Source of the DNA: JAHFRG01 sp041495205
GTDB taxonomy: Bacteria; Pseudomonadota; Gammaproteobacteria; Burkholderiales; JAHFRG01
DNA length: 64,000 nucleotides
Direction: 5' to 3'
Assembly: GCA_041495205.1 (NCBI GenBank)
Contig: JBGQCF010000004.1
Location: forward strand, 1-64,000
Part shown: positions 61,288 through 64,000 of the stretch, piece by piece
Numbering within the stretch: position 1 is the stretch's first letter
How the letters are laid out: every line of letters begins with the position of its first letter
Made by a program: the position numbers and the translations under genes
Notes under the pieces: generated by a model
What the model was told of the DNA's origin: nothing
Database searches by the model: none
The model's input: only the letters and a program-made list of their open reading frames with translations

Positions 61288-62508
61288 TCAAAGTGCTGTC
61301 TTGCGCCTACCGCCCGTAATATCGCGCAATTGCCGCACAGCCAAATCGAGGCTTTTCCGGTAATGAACATCCGCCGCTTCGCTTTGGCCGATTTTTTCGT
61401 GCAGTTTCGCGAGTTCCCGATGCGCGGTAACCGTCGGCTCCACGCCGATGCTGGCTTCCAGATAGCTTTGCGCCTTGCCCCAGAGTCCTTGATGGGCGCA
61501 CAGCCTGCCCAGGGTGAGCAGCAGGCAGGCGTCATCAGGATGATCCGGCAGCCACCTCTCTGCGCGCTGAATCTGCCTGAGGGTATCCCTTCCCAGGCAT
61601 TCCGAGTATAGGCAGATGAGATCGCTGTCCCATTGCGCATCCAAGCTCTGCTCGATGATTTCCTGGGCCATGCTGCAGCCGCCAAGTGAGATAAAGCAGC
61701 GCGCGGCAGTGTCGGCAATCCTGCTCTGCTTTTTGTCTGCCGAGGGGATTTTCTGCCAGCACTCTTTAAGCGCGGTGGTGTCCATCGCCTGCCGCTTGAG
61801 ATTTTCCTGCGTCGCGTAGAGCCGCAATTGCTGCGCCTGGCCGGCATCGAAAAATCCGCGCTTTTCCAGCTGTGCGACCAGATTCGGCACCTGTTCCCAG
61901 TTTTTCGTTCGCTGCCGCGCCTCGAGTTCCAGGCGCAGCGCCGCAACATGCTTTTTCGGATCACTTTCATGCAAAGCCTTCAGCACCGTGAGCGCCTCGT
62001 CGTAGCGATGCTGGTCGAGCAGCAATTCGGCCTGAGTCATCAGGCGCGCCGCTTTTTCTTCCGGTGCCAGTGTTTCCACCTTATCAAGGTAGGTATCGCG
62101 CTTGTCAAAATCTTTTAACTCATGCGCGGAGCGCGCAGCCACAAGCGCGGAGAGCCCCGGTGATTCCCCCATTTCCAGGGCCGCAGCAGCGGCTTTTTCC
62201 GCCTTGCCGTAACGCCCTTCAAAGAACATCCGCAATCCCTCAAGCAGGCTGTTGCGCGCTTTTTCGCGGCGTCTGCGCTCGCGGTACTCGCGCACCTGCG
62301 ACGGCAGGCGCAGCACGCGCACCAACAGTCGAACCAATACATAGGCGATAAAAAACCCGCCCAACAGCAGCAGCACCGCCAACTTGAGCGAGAGTTCGAT
62401 GCGGTGAGTGGAATAGACCAAGAGCACGTAGCCGTTGTCGAACCCGAACATCAGGGCCAAAGCTACCGCCAGGGCAAAAATCGCCACGGTCCAGAAGAAG
62501 AACTTCAC
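61288..62508 (-). CDS. hemY: HemY-domain TPR protein
   Basis: A 406-residue inner-membrane protein. Two N-terminal membrane helices (about 3-22 and 40-62) are followed by TPR-like helical repeats to the C-terminus, for example AHELKDFDKRDTYLDK and ARLMTQAELLLDQHRYDEAL. It is named for the hemCDXY cluster and is not the protoporphyrinogen oxidase of the same name. The GTG at 62508 overlaps the hemX stop (GTGA); the longer frame to 62670 is overlap with hemX. Confidence 0.88.
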   Translation of the reverse strand: MKFFFWTVAIFALAVALALMFGFDNGYVLLVYSTHRIELSLKLAVLLLLGGFFIAYVLVRLLVRVLRLPSQVREYRERRRREKARNSLLEGLRMFFEGRYGKAEKAAAAALEMGESPGLSALVAARSAHELKDFDKRDTYLDKVETLAPEEKAARLMTQAELLLDQHRYDEALTVLKALHESDPKKHVAALRLELEARQRTKNWEQVPNLVAQLEKRGFFDAGQAQQLRLYATQENLKRQAMDTTALKECWQKIPSADKKQSRIADTAARCFISLGGCSMAQEIIEQSLDAQWDSDLICLYSECLGRDTLRQIQRAERWLPDHPDDACLLLTLGRLCAHQGLWGKAQSYLEASIGVEPTVTAHRELAKLHEKIGQSEAADVHYRKSLDLAVRQLRDITGGRRKTAL

Positions 62509-63539
62509 TTTGCCGCCTTCTCGCGAACGAGCTTGAAGTTGCGCACCGCTTCCAGGCTCGCCGAGATGTCGGGAAGCTCGATGCTGATGCGGCTTTCCTG
62601 CAGCTGGCGCAAGCTGGCCAGCGAGACCTTGGTCGGCTCGGCGCTGTTGTCGTAATAGCGGGTGAGCCACTCCTGCACGGCGCTAAGGTCGGATTTGAAA
62701 CTGGTCTCTTCATGCAACAGCAAAGCGAGCCGCGCGCTTAACAAGCGCAGCTTGAGATTTTCACGCAGGAAAAACAATTGGTCCGGCGCAAGCAAGGGGA
62801 CCTCGTGCTCCGCGGTGTTTTGAATGCGCACCAGCTGCTTGATGTCCTGCCACGCTTCGCGCGCCAGTCTCAGCCACGCGCTTGGCGCAGCTTCTTCGGT
62901 AGTAGCGGTGTTGTCCGCGGGCGGGCGGACCTCCATCGCCAGCGGCAGGCTGTCTACCCTGGTTATCAGGTTATCCAGTCGCACGCTGATCGCCACCGTA
63001 TCCACGTACGGCACGGCCTTGAGACGCTCGATGTCCTTGTTGATGATTTTGCGCAGCGGAATGAGCTGCGGACGGTCGATGCGCTGCAAGCGCGCATCCG
63101 CGGTCTGCAGTGCAATCAGCGCAGCCTTGACGTTACCCGCCAGTTGCAGTTGCTGGCTCGCGGCGTTGAGCAGCTGCTCCACTTCCGCCAGCGCCCACTC
63201 GTCGCGGTTTCGGGAAAGTTCCTGATACAAGGTTTGCAGCGCTACCTGCTGGCTTTGCGATTCCGCGAGCTTATTTTCGAGAACACCGAGTTTCACTTGC
63301 GCTTCGCGCACCGCTTCCTGCGTGTCTTTGACGATAGCGCGGTTTTCCCTGACCGTGTTGTCGGCTTCTGCCAGGCGCGTGCCGAGTTCCTGCTGCAAAG
63401 CGCTGAACTGGCTGCGGGTATCAAACCACTGCCACGCCAGTAAAACCGCCACGGCCAGCGCGATCAAAAGCGCCAGGTTGAACCGCTTCTCCGGCTTGGC
63501 GGGTGCACCGGGTGTCTCAACTTGCGATTTATCCGTCAT
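62505..63539 (-). CDS. hemX: HemX, uroporphyrinogen-III C-methyltransferase-like membrane protein
   Basis: A 344-residue protein with one N-terminal membrane helix (about 22-40) and a long periplasmic coiled-coil (about 45-110, rich in Gln/Glu/Ala). The C-terminal helical domain contains LYQELSRNRDEWALAEVEQLLNAASQQLQLAGN and DIERLKAVPYVDTVAISVRLDNLI, typical of HemX. Catalytic methyltransferase motifs are absent, so a structural role is more likely. It lies 6 bases after hemD. Confidence 0.9.
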   Translation of the reverse strand: MTDKSQVETPGAPAKPEKRFNLALLIALAVAVLLAWQWFDTRSQFSALQQELGTRLAEADNTVRENRAIVKDTQEAVREAQVKLGVLENKLAESQSQQVALQTLYQELSRNRDEWALAEVEQLLNAASQQLQLAGNVKAALIALQTADARLQRIDRPQLIPLRKIINKDIERLKAVPYVDTVAISVRLDNLITRVDSLPLAMEVRPPADNTATTEEAAPSAWLRLAREAWQDIKQLVRIQNTAEHEVPLLAPDQLFFLRENLKLRLLSARLALLLHEETSFKSDLSAVQEWLTRYYDNSAEPTKVSLASLRQLQESRISIELPDISASLEAVRNFKLVREKAAK

Positions 63540-63545
63540 GGCCGA

Positions 63546-64000
63546 CTATCCTGCTTTTGCCCCAAACCAATCAATCAAACCTTTGACCAGGCCCGCGTCT
63601 CCGCCTGCGGTCACCACCGCATTGGCCAGCCCCAGCTCGCGCGCCGCCTCGGCAATGCGCGGGTGCGGCACAAACAGCGGGATTTTTTTGAGCAGCTCCC
63701 GCCCTGTCTCGCCCATCATCTCGTACAAATTGCGCAGTCCTTCGCTGCTGCTCACCGTAATGGCGTGCAATTTTTTCTCCGCCCACAGCCGCTCAAGCGG
63801 CGCCGGGTCGGCATCGGGTTTTGCGCGCCGGTAACATTCCACCTGTTCGACGCGCGCGCCGCGCTTGGCCAGCATTTCGCCAAGCAATTCGCGCCCGCCC
63901 TGGCCGCGGAAAATCACGATGCGCTTGTCTGCCACATCGCGCAACTCCGGAAGTTCGAGCAGTGCTTCGCTGTCAAAGCGCGCAGCCGGGTAAATCACTT
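63546..64000 (-). CDS. hemD: Uroporphyrinogen-III synthase (partial, window end)
   Basis: Closes and inverts the linear tetrapyrrole to uroporphyrinogen III. Only the C-terminal ~150 residues are inside the window: VIFRGQGGRELLGEMLAKRGARVEQVECYRRAKPDAD, ITVSSSEGLRNLYEMMG and FVPHPRIAEAARELG, matching the second HemD lobe and hinge. The N-terminus lies beyond base 64000. Confidence 0.92.
   Translation of the reverse strand, partial: VIYPAARFDSEALLELPELRDVADKRIVIFRGQGGRELLGEMLAKRGARVEQVECYRRAKPDADPAPLERLWAEKKLHAITVSSSEGLRNLYEMMGETGRELLKKIPLFVPHPRIAEAARELGLANAVVTAGGDAGLVKGLIDWFGAKAG

Noticed and set aside
62509..62670. Upstream extension of hemY
   Set aside because: It overlaps hemX and is Arg/Gln-rich without family features; the GTG coupled to the hemX stop precedes the membrane helix.

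Overview
The window is a stretch of a betaproteobacterial chromosome, moderately GC-rich. Supporting evidence: the pilU-pilT // yggS-proC-yggT block, lptM-lysA, the hemD-hemX-hemY order, the cutA-dsbD-tlpA-aroQ-accB-accC-prmA-DUF3426 block, an aceE-type pyruvate dehydrogenase with a class I PHA synthase next to it, and a LiuR-controlled HMG-CoA lyase. No ribosomal RNA is present, so I do not go below class level. About 85-90% of the sequence is ordinary housekeeping coding DNA.

Layout. 0-13 kb: acyltransferase plsC, lptM-lysA, a small strongly terminated transcript with a 15-codon lysine-rich ORF, msrPQ, mgtE, mtgA, aroE, tonB, an RNase II-family nuclease, a decayed yqiA and mpl. 13-20 kb: an EipA-like protein, a VanZ-like membrane protein, a [2Fe-2S] protein, hemJ, an RlmL-type methyltransferase and pilU/pilT. 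20-24 kb: yggS, an SRPBCC protein, then a restriction-modification pair inserted at the start of proC, intact proC and yggT. 24-32 kb (minus strand): rng-maf-rlmH-rsfS-nadD and aceE-aceF. 32-36 kb: phaC, then liuR and hmgL. 36-42 kb: the complete phosphate regulon pstSCAB-phoU-phoB-phoR behind a Pho box. 42-46 kb: an arsRC-acr3-osmC arsenic cluster ending in gene debris (ABC ATPase scrap, two tRNA-Asn 3' halves, half an arsC) and tRNA-Arg(CCG). 46-64 kb: cytochrome c, apaH, acyltransferase, PfkB kinase, dgkA, tpx, gcvH, DUF3426 protein, prmA, accCB, aroQ, tlpA-like, dsbD, cutA, lipoprotein, epimerase, a ferredoxin-type reductase and hemY-hemX-hemD (hemD cut by the window end).

The most interesting structures lie between or at the edges of genes. 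(1) A BglII/BstYI-like endonuclease and an MT-A70 methyltransferase sit between two copies of the first ~74 bp of proC, the footprint of insertion with a long target duplication. The broken copy leads into the endonuclease start. (2) A dispersed element with perfect 21-23 bp terminal inverted repeats occurs three times, and its ends supply stop codons or ribosome-binding sites to neighbouring genes. (3) A 7-bp purine-rich GTGAGGN repeat, with a complementary tract opposite, lies at three gene junctions and forms the stop codons of four genes. (4) The arsR promoter places its -10 box inside the operator palindrome with the start codon at the expected +1, which predicts a leaderless mRNA. (5) A compact AT-rich locus after lysA has a promoter, a structured leader, the MAAKKKAKKSKKKKV mini-ORF and tandem terminators.

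No CRISPR array, complete insertion sequence, integrase or prophage was found. All calls come from reading the sequence; none was checked against a database.
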